64,000 nt of DNA from NCBI GenBank assembly GCA_024275165.1, contig JAJRZQ010000003.1, forward strand, positions 62,001-126,000, in the 5' to 3' direction. Under the pieces are notes generated by a model. That model worked only from the letters and a program-made list of their open reading frames with translations, searched no databases and was not told the DNA's origin. Both the position numbers and the translations under genes were made by a program. The DNA comes from a bacterium. Lineage in GTDB: Bacteria > SAR324 > XYD2-FULL-50-16. How positions within the stretch are numbered: the first letter of the stretch is position 1; every line of letters starts with the position of its first letter. Positions 27,643 through 36,214 of this stretch are shown piece by piece.

Positions 27643-28050
27643 TTAAAAGTCAGAACCTTCCATGCTGCTGCTGACCCCGAGCTTCGGGGTAGGTAGCTCG
27701 ACAACCAAATCGTTCCCTTTGGTGCGTTCTTCTTCGCTTTTGCACTCAATGCAAAGACGGGTAAAGGGGAGGGTCATCAAACGGGGCTTCCCGATTTCTT
27801 GACCGCATTCTTTGCATTCGCCATAGCTTTCGTCTTCAATGCGTTCTAAGGCTTCTTTGATTTGCTGTAATTTTAGCCGATCCCGTTCGCCAAGGAGTTG
27901 ATAAAGCTCTCGATCACGCTCTTCCGAGGCGTAATCAATACTATCGCCGACATCATGGGTAATCGAATTATCAGAATTTTTCCGATCCAACTCAATTTCT
28001 TGAATGATCTCTTGCTGCATTTCAATGAGTTTTGCTTTGATGTCTTTCAT
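27643..28050 (-). CDS. DksA/TraR-family C4 zinc-finger protein
   Basis: A 135-residue protein with an N-terminal coiled coil and a C-terminal four-cysteine zinc finger (C79-C82 and C100-C103: GECKECG, RLCIECK). The helix contains acidic residues at the turn (DSIDYASEERDRELY), as in DksA-type proteins that enter the RNA polymerase secondary channel and modulate promoters with ppGpp. An ATG at 28086 in frame is an alternative start; 28050 gives the normal family N-terminus. A promoter lies just upstream and fliR begins 27 bases later, so it may share the flagellar transcript. True DksA versus another family member cannot be decided. Confidence 0.85.
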   Translation of the reverse strand: MKDIKAKLIEMQQEIIQEIELDRKNSDNSITHDVGDSIDYASEERDRELYQLLGERDRLKLQQIKEALERIEDESYGECKECGQEIGKPRLMTLPFTRLCIECKSEEERTKGNDLVVELPTPKLGVSSSMEGSDF

Positions 28051-28117
28051 GATTTCTATCCAAAGGGAGATTTCGGCTCTCCTCATCTCTGATCAGGGGG
28101 CCGATTCAATGTGAAAT

Positions 28118-28147
28118 ATTATATAAAACCTCCCCCCCAAAAGGCAA
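28118..28147 (-). promoter_or_regulatory. Putative sigma70-type promoter for the dksA-like/fliR/flhB/flhA genes
   Basis: On the minus strand TTGCCT (28147-28142) and a consensus TATAAT (28123-28118) are 18 bases apart. It lies 68 bases before ATG 28050 and after the aroC stop. Confidence 0.6.
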
Positions 28148-28190
28148 GGCATTTCTACCGAAAAGCTCCTTTTTAAGGCCGCTATAGGGT

Positions 28191-29294
28191 TTAAGCCAAG
28201 GCCTTTTTTAAGCGATCCGTATTCGCCACCGCAAAACCCAACAACTCATCGGCTAAGACAAGATTGATCATCGCCTCGACAATGGGAACCGCGCGAGGCA
28301 GCACACAGGGGTCGTGACGCCCTTGAGCAATAAAACGGACGGGCTCTAAGCTTTGCGTTACCGTTTCCTGCTCCATAAACAGGGTGGCGGTCGGTTTAAA
28401 AAAAAGTTGCCCGTAAAGCTCATCCCCGCTGGTAATGCCCCCTAAAACACCACCTGCCTTATTGTCTGGGGTAGTAACCCGACCTTGCTTTAAGATAAAG
28501 GGGTCGTTATGCTCGCTCCCTTTCATCTGCGCCGCTGCCGCGCCTAAACCAAAGCCGATACTGCGGGTCGCGGGAATCGACATCAAGCCCTGGGCGATTC
28601 GCGCCGTTATTTTATCAAATACCGGGGAGCCCAACCCCGCGGGGAGCCCCCGCACCAAAAAGGCCAAGCCTCCGCCCAAACTGTTTCCTTCTCGCTTTGC
28701 CTGCGCGATGGCAGCGTACATTTTTTCCGCCGCCACGGGGTCGGGGCAGCGCACCGCGTTGGCTTCGATCTGATCCAAGGTTACCTGCAAGGGATTGATT
28801 TCCCCTTGAATCTGGTGAATGACCTCCACCCAAGCTAAAGTAGTGGAGCCGACTAGAGTGAACAAAAGTTTTTTGGCAATCGCCCCGGCAGCGACTCTCG
28901 CCGCCGTTTCCCGATTGCTCGCTCGCCCGCCCCCGCGATGATCGCGCAGACCGTAACGCGCTTGATAGGTATAATCGGCATGACTGGGGCGAAAGAGTTC
29001 GGCGAGGTTGTCGTAGGATTTGGATTTAGCGTCCTCATTTAAAATCAGCAGGCCAATGCTGGTGCCGAGGGTCACCCCGTCTTTTACCCCCGAAAGAATT
29101 TGCACCTGATCCGCTTCTTTTCTAGCGGTGGTGATTTTGCTCTGTCCGGGCTTTCTCCGGTCTAATTCAACTTGAATCTCTTCTCGGCTGATTTCCAAGC
29201 CCGCCGGGCAACCATCGAGTATCGCCCCAATTCCCCCGCCATGCGACTCCCCAAAGGTAGTGAGGCAAAATATATTCCCAAAACTGTTCCCCAT
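28191..29294 (-). CDS. aroC: Chorismate synthase
   Basis: A 367-residue enzyme that converts EPSP to chorismate with reduced FMN, the last step of the shikimate pathway. Conserved family segments are GNIFCLTTFGESHGGGIG at the N-terminus, GLRDHRGGGRASNRETAAR near residue 115 and RHDPCVLPRAVPIVEAM near the C-terminus. Length is normal. The start codon overlaps the stop of bpt by one base, so the two form an operon. Confidence 0.97.
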   Translation of the reverse strand: MGNSFGNIFCLTTFGESHGGGIGAILDGCPAGLEISREEIQVELDRRKPGQSKITTARKEADQVQILSGVKDGVTLGTSIGLLILNEDAKSKSYDNLAELFRPSHADYTYQARYGLRDHRGGGRASNRETAARVAAGAIAKKLLFTLVGSTTLAWVEVIHQIQGEINPLQVTLDQIEANAVRCPDPVAAEKMYAAIAQAKREGNSLGGGLAFLVRGLPAGLGSPVFDKITARIAQGLMSIPATRSIGFGLGAAAAQMKGSEHNDPFILKQGRVTTPDNKAGGVLGGITSGDELYGQLFFKPTATLFMEQETVTQSLEPVRFIAQGRHDPCVLPRAVPIVEAMINLVLADELLGFAVANTDRLKKALA

Positions 29295-29986
29295 TATTCG
29301 CTTTCATCCTCAGGAGGGGCCCACTGGCCTCGAATTAAGAGCTCATAGGGGCGAAAGCGATTTTTATAACTCATGGCCTGACAATCTTGCACCCAAAAAC
29401 CCAAATGCAGGTAATCCAATTCTAAATCCTTGCAGAGTTCCAACTCCCGTAAAATCGAATAGGTGCCCAGACTGCGGTCTTGATAGGCGGGGTCAAAGGC
29501 AAAATAAACACTGCTCATGGAGTTGATTAAAATATCCACCCAGCCCACCCCGATCAAACGACCCTCCAACTCATAGCGCATCATCCAGGTATTAAAGGCG
29601 GTGTTGGATAAAAAATTTCGGAACTCCTCTTCACTCCCAGCGTTGTCATAGCGTTCTTGAGTAAACTTCACATAAAGTTGAAACGCTTCTTCATCAAAGC
29701 AACTGGGGCTGCGTAAAATCACCAGATCTTGATTTTTCCTCAATAAGCGCCGTTGCGACTTGCTGGGAGTAAACCGCTCGGATTGAATCCGCAAGGAGAT
29801 GCATTCACTGCAATCTTGGCAATTGTTTTTATAAAAAATCGAGCCGCTGCGACGAAACCCCTGATTGAGCAGGTTTTCATAGGCATAAGGGTCCAGCAAC
29901 CTCGACTGAATCAGGTAGCTGATCCATTCTTTGCCTTCAAGGTAGGGGCACTCGCCGTTACTGGCTTCAAAAAGGGAAAACTCCAT
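29294..29986 (-). CDS. bpt: Aspartate/glutamate leucyltransferase-type aminoacyl-tRNA-protein transferase
   Basis: A 230-residue protein of the ATE/Bpt family. The N-terminal domain has CPYLEGKEW and the cysteine-rich NNCQDCSECISLRI; the C-terminal GNAT-like domain has YVKFTQERY and LGTYSILRELELCKDLELDYLHLGFWVQDC. Bacterial Bpt attaches leucine to N-terminal Asp/Glu and so marks proteins for ClpAP. Whether this one uses Leu or Arg cannot be told. It is first in an operon with aroC and divergent from the next plus-strand gene. Confidence 0.88.
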   Translation of the reverse strand: MEFSLFEASNGECPYLEGKEWISYLIQSRLLDPYAYENLLNQGFRRSGSIFYKNNCQDCSECISLRIQSERFTPSKSQRRLLRKNQDLVILRSPSCFDEEAFQLYVKFTQERYDNAGSEEEFRNFLSNTAFNTWMMRYELEGRLIGVGWVDILINSMSSVYFAFDPAYQDRSLGTYSILRELELCKDLELDYLHLGFWVQDCQAMSYKNRFRPYELLIRGQWAPPEDESE

Positions 29987-30007
29987 AAATGAGGAATCAA
30001 GTTGGGT

Positions 30008-30036
30008 TTGTCTTTTAAAGCAATCATTGCTATCTT
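30008..30036 (+). promoter_or_regulatory. Putative promoter before the coiled-coil/pyrF/ccsA-like operon
   Basis: TTGTCT (30008-30013) and TATCTT (30031-30036) are 17 bases apart in the gap between divergent bpt and the gene at 30169. The match is moderate and unsupported by other evidence. Confidence 0.35.
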
Positions 30037-30168
30037 AGAATCTGAAGCATAGATGTATGCCTTCAGCCTCTTTTAATAGGCTAATTGCTTTCATGGCATT
30101 GGATCAAGAAAAATCTGCCTTATTCAGTAAGGCATGGAAATCAAAAAACCAATTTTTCAAAGGGCAAC

Positions 30169-30696
30169 ATGGCTAAAAGCATCGCGGAACAAGTAGCGGA
30201 GTATTTGACCAAGCACCCAGAAACGGACAATCAAGAGCTTTACGCTGCCTTCCCCCAAGTGCGCTCCAACACCCTGCGCCATTACAAATCAAAGTTTCAA
30301 GGCCCCCAAGCGAGTAACAAAGCCAACCCCAAGGCCAAAACAGCTCCAACCACGCCAGGCAAAAAAGCGACCAAGGCGCACAGCCAAGCCAACGCCGCTG
30401 CCGCCAAATCGGCCAAACCCAAAAACGACCTGGAAAAGCGCTTAGCAAAACTCGAAAAGGAAGTGAATCGCTTAGGTCAACTCATCGAGAACAAACACCC
30501 CTTTAAAGATATGCTTTCCCAAACCACGGGAACCCTCGATAAGGTTTTAAAGGATTTAGAAGAAAACCTAGGCAACCTAAAAGCCAAGGTGCAGGGGAAT
30601 TACATGAACGATCTACGCCTTGAAGAACTGCAACAGATGATTACCCAACGGGTCAGTCAATTTGTGCAAAGCCTGAAAAAAGGTGGCAAACCTTGA
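30169..30696 (+). CDS. Hypothetical HTH-like, coiled-coil protein
   Basis: A 175-residue protein without a recognised family. Residues 1-40 (AEYLTKHPETDNQELYAAFP) look like a small helix-turn-helix; a Lys/Ala/Pro-rich linker (about 45-85) follows; then a heptad-rich coiled coil (LEKRLAKLEKEVNRLGQLIE) and a helical tail. The composition suggests a nucleic-acid-binding or scaffold protein; this is inference. ATG 30169 is preferred over an upstream in-frame ATG because it begins the conserved-looking part and follows an A/G-rich AAAGGGC. The stop overlaps the pyrF start (TTGA). Confidence 0.65.
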   Translation: MAKSIAEQVAEYLTKHPETDNQELYAAFPQVRSNTLRHYKSKFQGPQASNKANPKAKTAPTTPGKKATKAHSQANAAAAKSAKPKNDLEKRLAKLEKEVNRLGQLIENKHPFKDMLSQTTGTLDKVLKDLEENLGNLKAKVQGNYMNDLRLEELQQMITQRVSQFVQSLKKGGKP

Positions 30697-31625
30697 TTGT
30701 TGAGCGTTTATTTCACTGCATCGACGAAAAAACCAGCCCCGTTGTCGCTGGATTGGACCCGGTTTTAGAGCAAATCCCTCCCTTTTTGCTCAAAAAAGCG
30801 AAAAACCGCCTCGGAGACAATCAAGCCGCTGTTGTAGCCGCGCTTTTAACCTTTAACCTAAGCCTTTTAGAGGTACTCGCCCCCTTAGTGCCCGCAGTTA
30901 AACTGCAAAAAGCCTGCTATGAGGTCTATGGCGCGCCGGGGATCGACTGCTTTGAGCAGACCGCAAAAAAAGCCCAAGCATTGGGTTTAATCGTTATTGA
31001 CGACTCCAAACGAGGGGACATCGGTTCCACAGCGGGGTTATACGCCCAAGCCCTACTCGGGAAAGATCGCCCCGCTGATTTCGCCACCGTCAACCCCTAC
31101 CTGGGCTGGGACGGAATCGACCCCTTTCTCGCTCTCTGCAAAAAAAATGACCGAGGCCTCTTCTTGCTGGTACGAACCTCCAACCCCAGCGCGGCGCAAT
31201 ACCAAGAAGCCAGGACCCCCAAAGGCCCCCTCTATGAAGCGATTGCCCAAGACTTAGAAGAGCGTGCCCAAAATTGGCTCGGGGCCCGGGGATTTTCTCC
31301 CCTCGGGGCCGTGGTGGGGGCCACCTGGCCAAAAGAACAAACCCGGTTACGAAAATTAATGCCCCATTGCCTTTTTCTCGTTCCCGGGTACGGGGCTCAA
31401 GGGGCTAAGGGAAAAGAGGTGATGCCTAGTTTTAACCCCCAAGGCTATGGGGCCTTGATCAATTCTTCCAGAGGCATTATCTTCGCCTATAAACGCCCTG
31501 ATTTGCCCTCTTCCTTACAGGGGGACGAAAATTTTGCCCAAGCCGCGGCTTGGGCAGCCAGTGAAATGCGCAAGGATCTTTTGCACAACCTTGCTCAAGC
31601 TGGAAAACTCCCATCAAACTGGTAA
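30693..31625 (+). CDS. pyrF: Orotidine 5'-phosphate decarboxylase, long type
   Basis: A 310-residue enzyme that decarboxylates OMP to UMP. The active-site motif is VIDDSKRGDIGSTAGLYA near residue 100, with the Lys of DSKRGD as catalytic residue, and VVAGLDPVLEQIP near the N-terminus. It is of the longer PyrF subfamily rather than the 230-residue E. coli type. The start is TTG, overlapping the previous stop (TTGA), so translation is probably coupled. pyrC is 26 kb away on the same strand, so pyrimidine genes are dispersed. Confidence 0.93.
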   Translation: MIVERLFHCIDEKTSPVVAGLDPVLEQIPPFLLKKAKNRLGDNQAAVVAALLTFNLSLLEVLAPLVPAVKLQKACYEVYGAPGIDCFEQTAKKAQALGLIVIDDSKRGDIGSTAGLYAQALLGKDRPADFATVNPYLGWDGIDPFLALCKKNDRGLFLLVRTSNPSAAQYQEARTPKGPLYEAIAQDLEERAQNWLGARGFSPLGAVVGATWPKEQTRLRKLMPHCLFLVPGYGAQGAKGKEVMPSFNPQGYGALINSSRGIIFAYKRPDLPSSLQGDENFAQAAAWAASEMRKDLLHNLAQAGKLPSNW

Positions 31626-31628
31626 GCC

Positions 31629-32453
31629 TTGAACTTGTCTTATCTCTTTTGGCTCGTTGTCTTTTTGATTTTTAGCGGCTGGTTGCTCTCTGCCGTAGCT
31701 TTTTACAAGCTTAAAGAACGCTGGCACGCCTTAGGGGAGCGGCTGCTCTTTTCAGGGCTCGCCGCCCAGTTGCTCTACATCGTGGCCGCCTATATCGAGT
31801 TGGATCTAACCCCCTTTAAAAACCTTGCCGGACTGTTTTTGTTCGGCAGTCTTTTAGTCCTCCTTCTTTATTTTCTCTTGGATTTCTTTTTTGCCAATCC
31901 CATCTTTGAGGTGATCTTTCCTCCCTTGACTCTCTTTTTTATGCTGCTTTCCATGCTCTTGACCAGTCAGTGGATTCAAGCCGAAACCTTTTTAGAAGAA
32001 ATTCCCGTTTTTGGGCATTTCATCCTCTCCATTCACGCGGGCTTAACCATGTTGGGTTATTTATTGTTTGGGGTGGCGAGCATGACAAGCATTTATTTTT
32101 TAGTGGCGGAGCGGCAGATCAAAGCGAAAACCATTCATCTCATCGACTCCAAGGGCCCAAGCCTCGGATTTTTAGATCGGCTCAACCATGGGGTGATCGC
32201 CACGGGCTTTGTTTTTATCACCGTAGGTCTGTTGGTGGGGATCACGATGAAGGTGCTGACCCACGCGGCACCTCCAGAACTAAACCTCCGTCAAGGGCTG
32301 CCTCTACTGACTTGGCTGGTTTATGCCGGTTTTTTGCTGGACCGGAGCATTCAAGGCTTGAGCTTAAAAACCGCCGCCCTATGGGCAATCGGCGGTTTTT
32401 TTGTGGTGATGGCAAGCTTTGCCTATGAGATCCATCTACTGGTCAACCGCTAA
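31629..32453 (+). CDS. CcsA/CcmC-like cytochrome c assembly membrane protein
   Basis: A 274-residue protein with eight predicted membrane helices, of the CcsA/CcmC/YpjD family. The conserved region around FILSIHAGLTMLGYLLFGVASMTS (about residues 131-155) has the histidine expected for haem handling; another His occurs at LTHAAPPE. A tryptophan-rich WWD motif is not obvious. Family members move or chaperone haem for c-type cytochromes. TTG 31629 follows the pyrF stop by 3 bases. Its 3' end overlaps the convergent gene by 18 bases. Without hemA or ccsB nearby its exact role is open. Confidence 0.75.
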   Translation: MNLSYLFWLVVFLIFSGWLLSAVAFYKLKERWHALGERLLFSGLAAQLLYIVAAYIELDLTPFKNLAGLFLFGSLLVLLLYFLLDFFFANPIFEVIFPPLTLFFMLLSMLLTSQWIQAETFLEEIPVFGHFILSIHAGLTMLGYLLFGVASMTSIYFLVAERQIKAKTIHLIDSKGPSLGFLDRLNHGVIATGFVFITVGLLVGITMKVLTHAAPPELNLRQGLPLLTWLVYAGFLLDRSIQGLSLKTAALWAIGGFFVVMASFAYEIHLLVNR

Positions 32454-33326
32454 AGAGGGCGGTTGGGAGTCTTCTAAACACATCTGCCCTTGCTGGTGAC
32501 GCAGCCAGCGCAAGGCCTCGCTCTGAGCCTTGCAAAAAGCGGACAATGCCTTTTTATCTTCTCGGTTCACCTTCAAGACCAAAAAAATTTGAGGGCGGCT
32601 CTCCTGTTTTTTCTTCTCCTCTTTGAGAGCCCAAAAGGGGGTAAAAAATAAATTCTCCATCTCTTGCAAGACCGCTTGGGCAAGATGAAGCAACTCCTTG
32701 CGCTCTTTTTTGGCCAAAATGGCGCTGTAGGGGCCGGCAGCCTGAATCGCCTGACTCAAAGGTAGCTGTACCTCCTCTTTTGCCAAGGCGAGGTTCAACT
32801 GGTGCAACAGACTTTGAAAAAAAGGGATCGCCTCTTGCCCTCCCGCATACCGATGGGGCAAGGGGGGCAAGCGGCGGGGAATGGATTCAGGGTCTAATTT
32901 TTGTTGCAGCATCCGGTATTCGATTCGTTTATTCTTCCATTCCCCCAACAACATGGCGGCGCTGTTTTGCCGGATCACCATCAAGGGCAGGCCTGCTCGC
33001 TGGCAGAGGGCAAACAGGTCGGCCCCTTGCTTCTCACTCCCTAAAACCAAGGCTTGACTCACCCCTTCCGCCAAGCTCTTTTTCCCCCAGTCACGCAGGT
33101 CAAGCGTATCGTCTGGAAGCAGTTGCAAGACCAAAAAACGCACCGCCTCCCCTGCCGGAGTCGAAAAATCCCACTGCAACGCGCTTTTCCCCACCGGGGG
33201 AAGCATTGCCAAGCTCAGCCAGCAACTCCATCCCTTTTGCGGGGGAAACATCCCTTCGCCATCGGCCCGATTTTGCCTCCATAACCAACTGGCAAGCCGC
33301 CCCTCATCCCCGTTGTATTCAAACAT
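32436..33326 (-). CDS. Hypothetical protein, last gene of the PilZ-YggT operon
   Basis: A 296-residue cytosolic-looking protein that I do not recognise. It has several Leu/Gln/Ala-rich helices, a proline-rich junction (RRLPPLPHRY) and a charged C-terminal third (KEEKKKQESRPQIF). The N-terminal half has segments of the WLSLAML and FLVLQLLPDD kind that could be a beta-rich core. It overlaps the preceding gene of the operon by 8 bases, so the pair is probably co-translated. Confidence 0.65.
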   Translation of the reverse strand: MFEYNGDEGRLASWLWRQNRADGEGMFPPQKGWSCWLSLAMLPPVGKSALQWDFSTPAGEAVRFLVLQLLPDDTLDLRDWGKKSLAEGVSQALVLGSEKQGADLFALCQRAGLPLMVIRQNSAAMLLGEWKNKRIEYRMLQQKLDPESIPRRLPPLPHRYAGGQEAIPFFQSLLHQLNLALAKEEVQLPLSQAIQAAGPYSAILAKKERKELLHLAQAVLQEMENLFFTPFWALKEEKKKQESRPQIFLVLKVNREDKKALSAFCKAQSEALRWLRHQQGQMCLEDSQPPSLAVDQ

Positions 33327-34371
33327 TTTGCCTCCAGCCTAAAATCTGCCTCGCTAAATACTTTTCTAAGCGAAAAGCGAGAGCGAGGCCCCCAGTCCCT
33401 TGGGGGAAAATCCGCAACTCTGTACTGGTAAGTTCTATTTCCAATTCCCAACCGCGACGCAAATCCACGCATAAAACCCGCCAAAGGTCTCGCCCCATGC
33501 GCTGGAAATTACCAAAGAGTTTCAAGGGGCCTTGCCCCGAGGTCATGGCTTTTACCAGGGCATCGAGGCGGTACATCGGGCGCGGAAAGGAAAAAACCCA
33601 CCCCTCCCCCTTCACCTGAAGCGACCGCCCCTGGGGCTCAAAAGAGCAAAAGGCCTCAACCAAGGCTTGGACTTCTTGCCTCATTGCTTGGTGCAAGGGC
33701 TTTACAACCTCGTAGAACTCTCGCAAGCGCAAGCCTTCACCAAAAATCCACCCTTCGCTGATCACCCGCAAGCGGCCCAGGCCTCCGGCTTGCAAACGCC
33801 CCCTCACCGAGGTCAGGTTCAAGGCGTCCCCCTGGTTTGCCGCCAAAAGGCTCAACAACTCGGCGGCAAGGGAGCCTTTTGCCTGCCCTCTCAGGGAAAA
33901 ACCCAATTCGCCTTGTTGCCCCGGTTGTTCTTTAAGGTAATGGAATTCTTCTAAGTTCAGGCTGTTGCCTACCCGCAGTAAGGCGGCATGATCCAAGCGG
34001 CAGGCCTGCAACCAGCGAGAGGATTCCAATGCCTTGACCCAGCGCTGGCGCGCTTTTGCCTCCCCCCAGGCAAACAACGGCCAGGGGCCTTCTCCAACGC
34101 ATTGCAGCAAAACCTTGGGCCAGCCCTCATCCCCGCTCCAGCAAGCGAACTGCCCGTCCGCGTCGAGTAAGAAATTACTGCCCAATTCAGCATTCACTTC
34201 AAGGAAAAAAAACTGATTGCGGTCTTCGCCTGCTAGGTCTAACAGGCCCGGGGGGAAAATCGGCAACAGGCTGGCCGAGAAAAAACGCTCCTCGGCAAGG
34301 GCCAAAAAGGCAAAGCCCTCTGGACTGGCCTCCAGCCCCATCCAGGCCTGTAGGCGTTCGAGCAAAGACAT
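33319..34371 (-). CDS. Hypothetical protein downstream of the YggT gene
   Basis: A 350-residue protein of unknown family. It has no signal peptide and alternates hydrophobic and charged stretches (GFAFLALAEERFFSASLLPIF; FYEVVKPLHQAMRQEVQALV). The C-terminus ends with an Arg-rich segment (FRLEKYLARQILGWRQ). ATG lies 1 base after the YggT stop and the 3' end overlaps the next gene by 8 bases. Context is membrane protein YggT and a PilZ protein; function unknown. Confidence 0.65.
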   Translation of the reverse strand: MSLLERLQAWMGLEASPEGFAFLALAEERFFSASLLPIFPPGLLDLAGEDRNQFFFLEVNAELGSNFLLDADGQFACWSGDEGWPKVLLQCVGEGPWPLFAWGEAKARQRWVKALESSRWLQACRLDHAALLRVGNSLNLEEFHYLKEQPGQQGELGFSLRGQAKGSLAAELLSLLAANQGDALNLTSVRGRLQAGGLGRLRVISEGWIFGEGLRLREFYEVVKPLHQAMRQEVQALVEAFCSFEPQGRSLQVKGEGWVFSFPRPMYRLDALVKAMTSGQGPLKLFGNFQRMGRDLWRVLCVDLRRGWELEIELTSTELRIFPQGTGGLALAFRLEKYLARQILGWRQNV

Positions 34372-34372
34372 C

Positions 34373-34975
34373 TCAGATCACCCTCAACTGGCTCAAACGA
34401 TATGCCGCGAGAGCCAAATAATGACTGGCCAAATAACAAGCCAAGGCTAAAACCAAGGGGGAAAGGTCAATTTTTGCGCGAGGCAAGAAGCGCTGCAAGG
34501 GGGTTAAAAAAGGGTCCAGCACAACATAAAGGCTGCGTAGAATCGGGTTGTTCAACGAAGGCCCGACTAAGCCCAACCCAAACCAAAGGATACTTAAAAA
34601 AAAGAAAAACCAGGCCAAATGCCCCAATACCTTAAATCCAGCAAAACCAAGATAAATCAATAGATTAAACAAACTAGCCTGGACTGCCAACTCCCCCAGC
34701 AAAAAGGCCCCCAGGCTACGAATCAAACCGGGAAGAACAATTTCCCCAAACAGCACGGTCATCAAAGCCAAGTAAGCGGCTAGGGGACGCAAAACCCGAG
34801 GGCTGATACGGCCTGCCCAGTCCCATAAAGGCAGGGTGTAAGCTTGAATAAAACGAACCAGGGGGTTATTCGGGTCTGGCGCCACCCAACTTAAGATAAA
34901 AGCGGCGATGTGCAACCAAAAATAAAATCGTATCCCCCATTCTACAGCGGTCGCCAGAAGTTGAACTGCCTCCAT
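34373..34975 (-). CDS. YggT-family membrane protein
   Basis: A 200-residue protein made of two YggT repeats, each with paired hydrophobic helices and a conserved short segment: LSWVAPDPNNPLVRFIQAYTLP in the first and NNPILRSLYVVLDPFLTPLQRFLPR in the second. Family members are inner-membrane proteins of uncertain role, linked elsewhere to osmotic stress or cell division. It lies 6 bases after the PilZ gene and 1 base before the next gene, so the four genes are one operon. Confidence 0.85.
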   Translation of the reverse strand: MEAVQLLATAVEWGIRFYFWLHIAAFILSWVAPDPNNPLVRFIQAYTLPLWDWAGRISPRVLRPLAAYLALMTVLFGEIVLPGLIRSLGAFLLGELAVQASLFNLLIYLGFAGFKVLGHLAWFFFFLSILWFGLGLVGPSLNNPILRSLYVVLDPFLTPLQRFLPRAKIDLSPLVLALACYLASHYLALAAYRLSQLRVI

Positions 34976-34981
34976 GATAGG

Positions 34982-35458
34982 TTAACTCATCAAGCTGTGC
35001 CACAGTTCTTCATCCGCGCGCTCCGTAAAACGGCAACCAATTTTAAAGCCGCCTTTGCAGGGGATGGCCCGCATCACCTCAAATTCAAAATCCAATACCG
35101 AACCCCCAGCTTGATGCTCATCTTTGATGGAAGCCGTTAAGAGGCAACCGGGCTCGATTTCTTCTTTAGAAAGAAAACTCAAGCCCCCAGCAGAGTAATC
35201 ATACAAGGAGTAGAGATGTTCTTTATAACCTTCGACAAGGGCGATTTTGCCCCGGGCCCGATAGCGCTGGTCATTGCGATGCCCGGCAAAGGCTTCTTCG
35301 GCTAAGGCCTCGTCTTCAAAATCAAATCCTTCAACCATCACCTTTTGTAGGTAAGTGGGCTCCACCGCGGTGATCATAATGGGATAGCGTCCCTGGAGGC
35401 GCAGCGGCTCATGTAAATGGATTTTTCCTTCAATGTAGGTGCCCTTAATGGAAAACAT
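34982..35458 (-). CDS. PilZ-domain protein (c-di-GMP binding), copy 1
   Basis: A 158-residue protein with a short N-terminal domain (residues 1-50) and a PilZ domain. The c-di-GMP ligands are visible: the RxxxR-type switch in HRNDQRYRARG (about 60-70) and DYSAGGLSF (about 87-95). The C-terminus ends ADEELWHSLMS. GAGAGGA lies 4 bases before ATG. It heads an operon with a YggT protein and two unknown proteins, and is similar throughout to the PilZ protein at 39437-39904. Confidence 0.85.
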   Translation of the reverse strand: MFSIKGTYIEGKIHLHEPLRLQGRYPIMITAVEPTYLQKVMVEGFDFEDEALAEEAFAGHRNDQRYRARGKIALVEGYKEHLYSLYDYSAGGLSFLSKEEIEPGCLLTASIKDEHQAGGSVLDFEFEVMRAIPCKGGFKIGCRFTERADEELWHSLMS

Positions 35459-35503
35459 AAATCCTCTCGTTTTCGTTTCCCCAACCTACCCCGGCAAGGG
35501 CCT

Positions 35504-36091
35504 TCAAGTCAAAGGGGGCTTTTGCCCTACCACACAAGAATGCATGGGTAAAATATCATGGGCCTCTACCTGGGTAAAACCCTGCGTCGTGAGTTGCGCC
35601 TCAATCGCTTGGGGAGTAACCCGAATTTTTTGCGGTGGCCCCATAGGGGTCTCAATGGGGAGCCAATCGACAATCAGGACTTTGCCCCCGGGCCTTAAAA
35701 TCCGCAAAACCTCTTGGAGCATCCGCGCCGGTTCATGGAGCTCATGGTGCAGATTGATCATCATTGCGGCGTCTCCCACTTCATCCTCTAGGGGGGTGGC
35801 GGCTTCTTGCATCTTGCAGGGGATGATGCGCCCTTCTTTCACCTCTTTTAAATTTTCCGCCATCCACTCCAGCATGGTGTCTTTAATATCCAAGGCCAGC
35901 ACCTTGCCTTGGGGCATGAATTTTAAAAATTCCTTGGAAAAAAACCCCGTGCCCGCTCCAATATCAATTAAGCTTGTCCAGGATTCCTCCCCCCCTAAGG
36001 CCTCCCACATAGTTTGAGTGGGTTGAATTTCCAATCTTTTTGGATCGTTTAACTTATCCAGCCATTTGGTGTTGAATTTGATTTCTGTCAT
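35504..36091 (-). CDS. Class I SAM-dependent methyltransferase
   Basis: A 195-residue Rossmann methyltransferase. SAM-binding motif I is LIDIGAGTGFFSKEF (about residues 41-55), motif II VLALDIKDTML, and a UbiE/ArsM-like motif VLRILRPGGKVLIVDW near residue 135. The substrate is unknown. It lies 45 bases before the PilZ gene on the same strand and may be co-transcribed. There is no extra domain. Confidence 0.8.
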   Translation of the reverse strand: MTEIKFNTKWLDKLNDPKRLEIQPTQTMWEALGGEESWTSLIDIGAGTGFFSKEFLKFMPQGKVLALDIKDTMLEWMAENLKEVKEGRIIPCKMQEAATPLEDEVGDAAMMINLHHELHEPARMLQEVLRILRPGGKVLIVDWLPIETPMGPPQKIRVTPQAIEAQLTTQGFTQVEAHDILPMHSCVVGQKPPLT

Positions 36092-36214
36092 TTTAATTTT
36101 CTTCTTTAAAGTATCGTTATTTGAGTTTTGCCCTCAGAAAAGAAGTTTACAACTCCTTTCCCGCTTTGTCTCTAGTTGAACCAGCGCACCGCAAAAACAT
36201 AAGCCAGACCGCCC

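Noticed and set aside
32780..33619. 279-codon open frame on the plus strand
   Set aside because: It is antisense to the two hypothetical minus-strand genes that fit the operon with tight spacing; its translation is rich in Pro/Ser/Arg and has no domain, typical of a shadow frame.
35439..36017. 192-codon plus-strand frame
   Set aside because: It covers the SAM methyltransferase on the other strand, whose motifs are clear; the plus frame has none.
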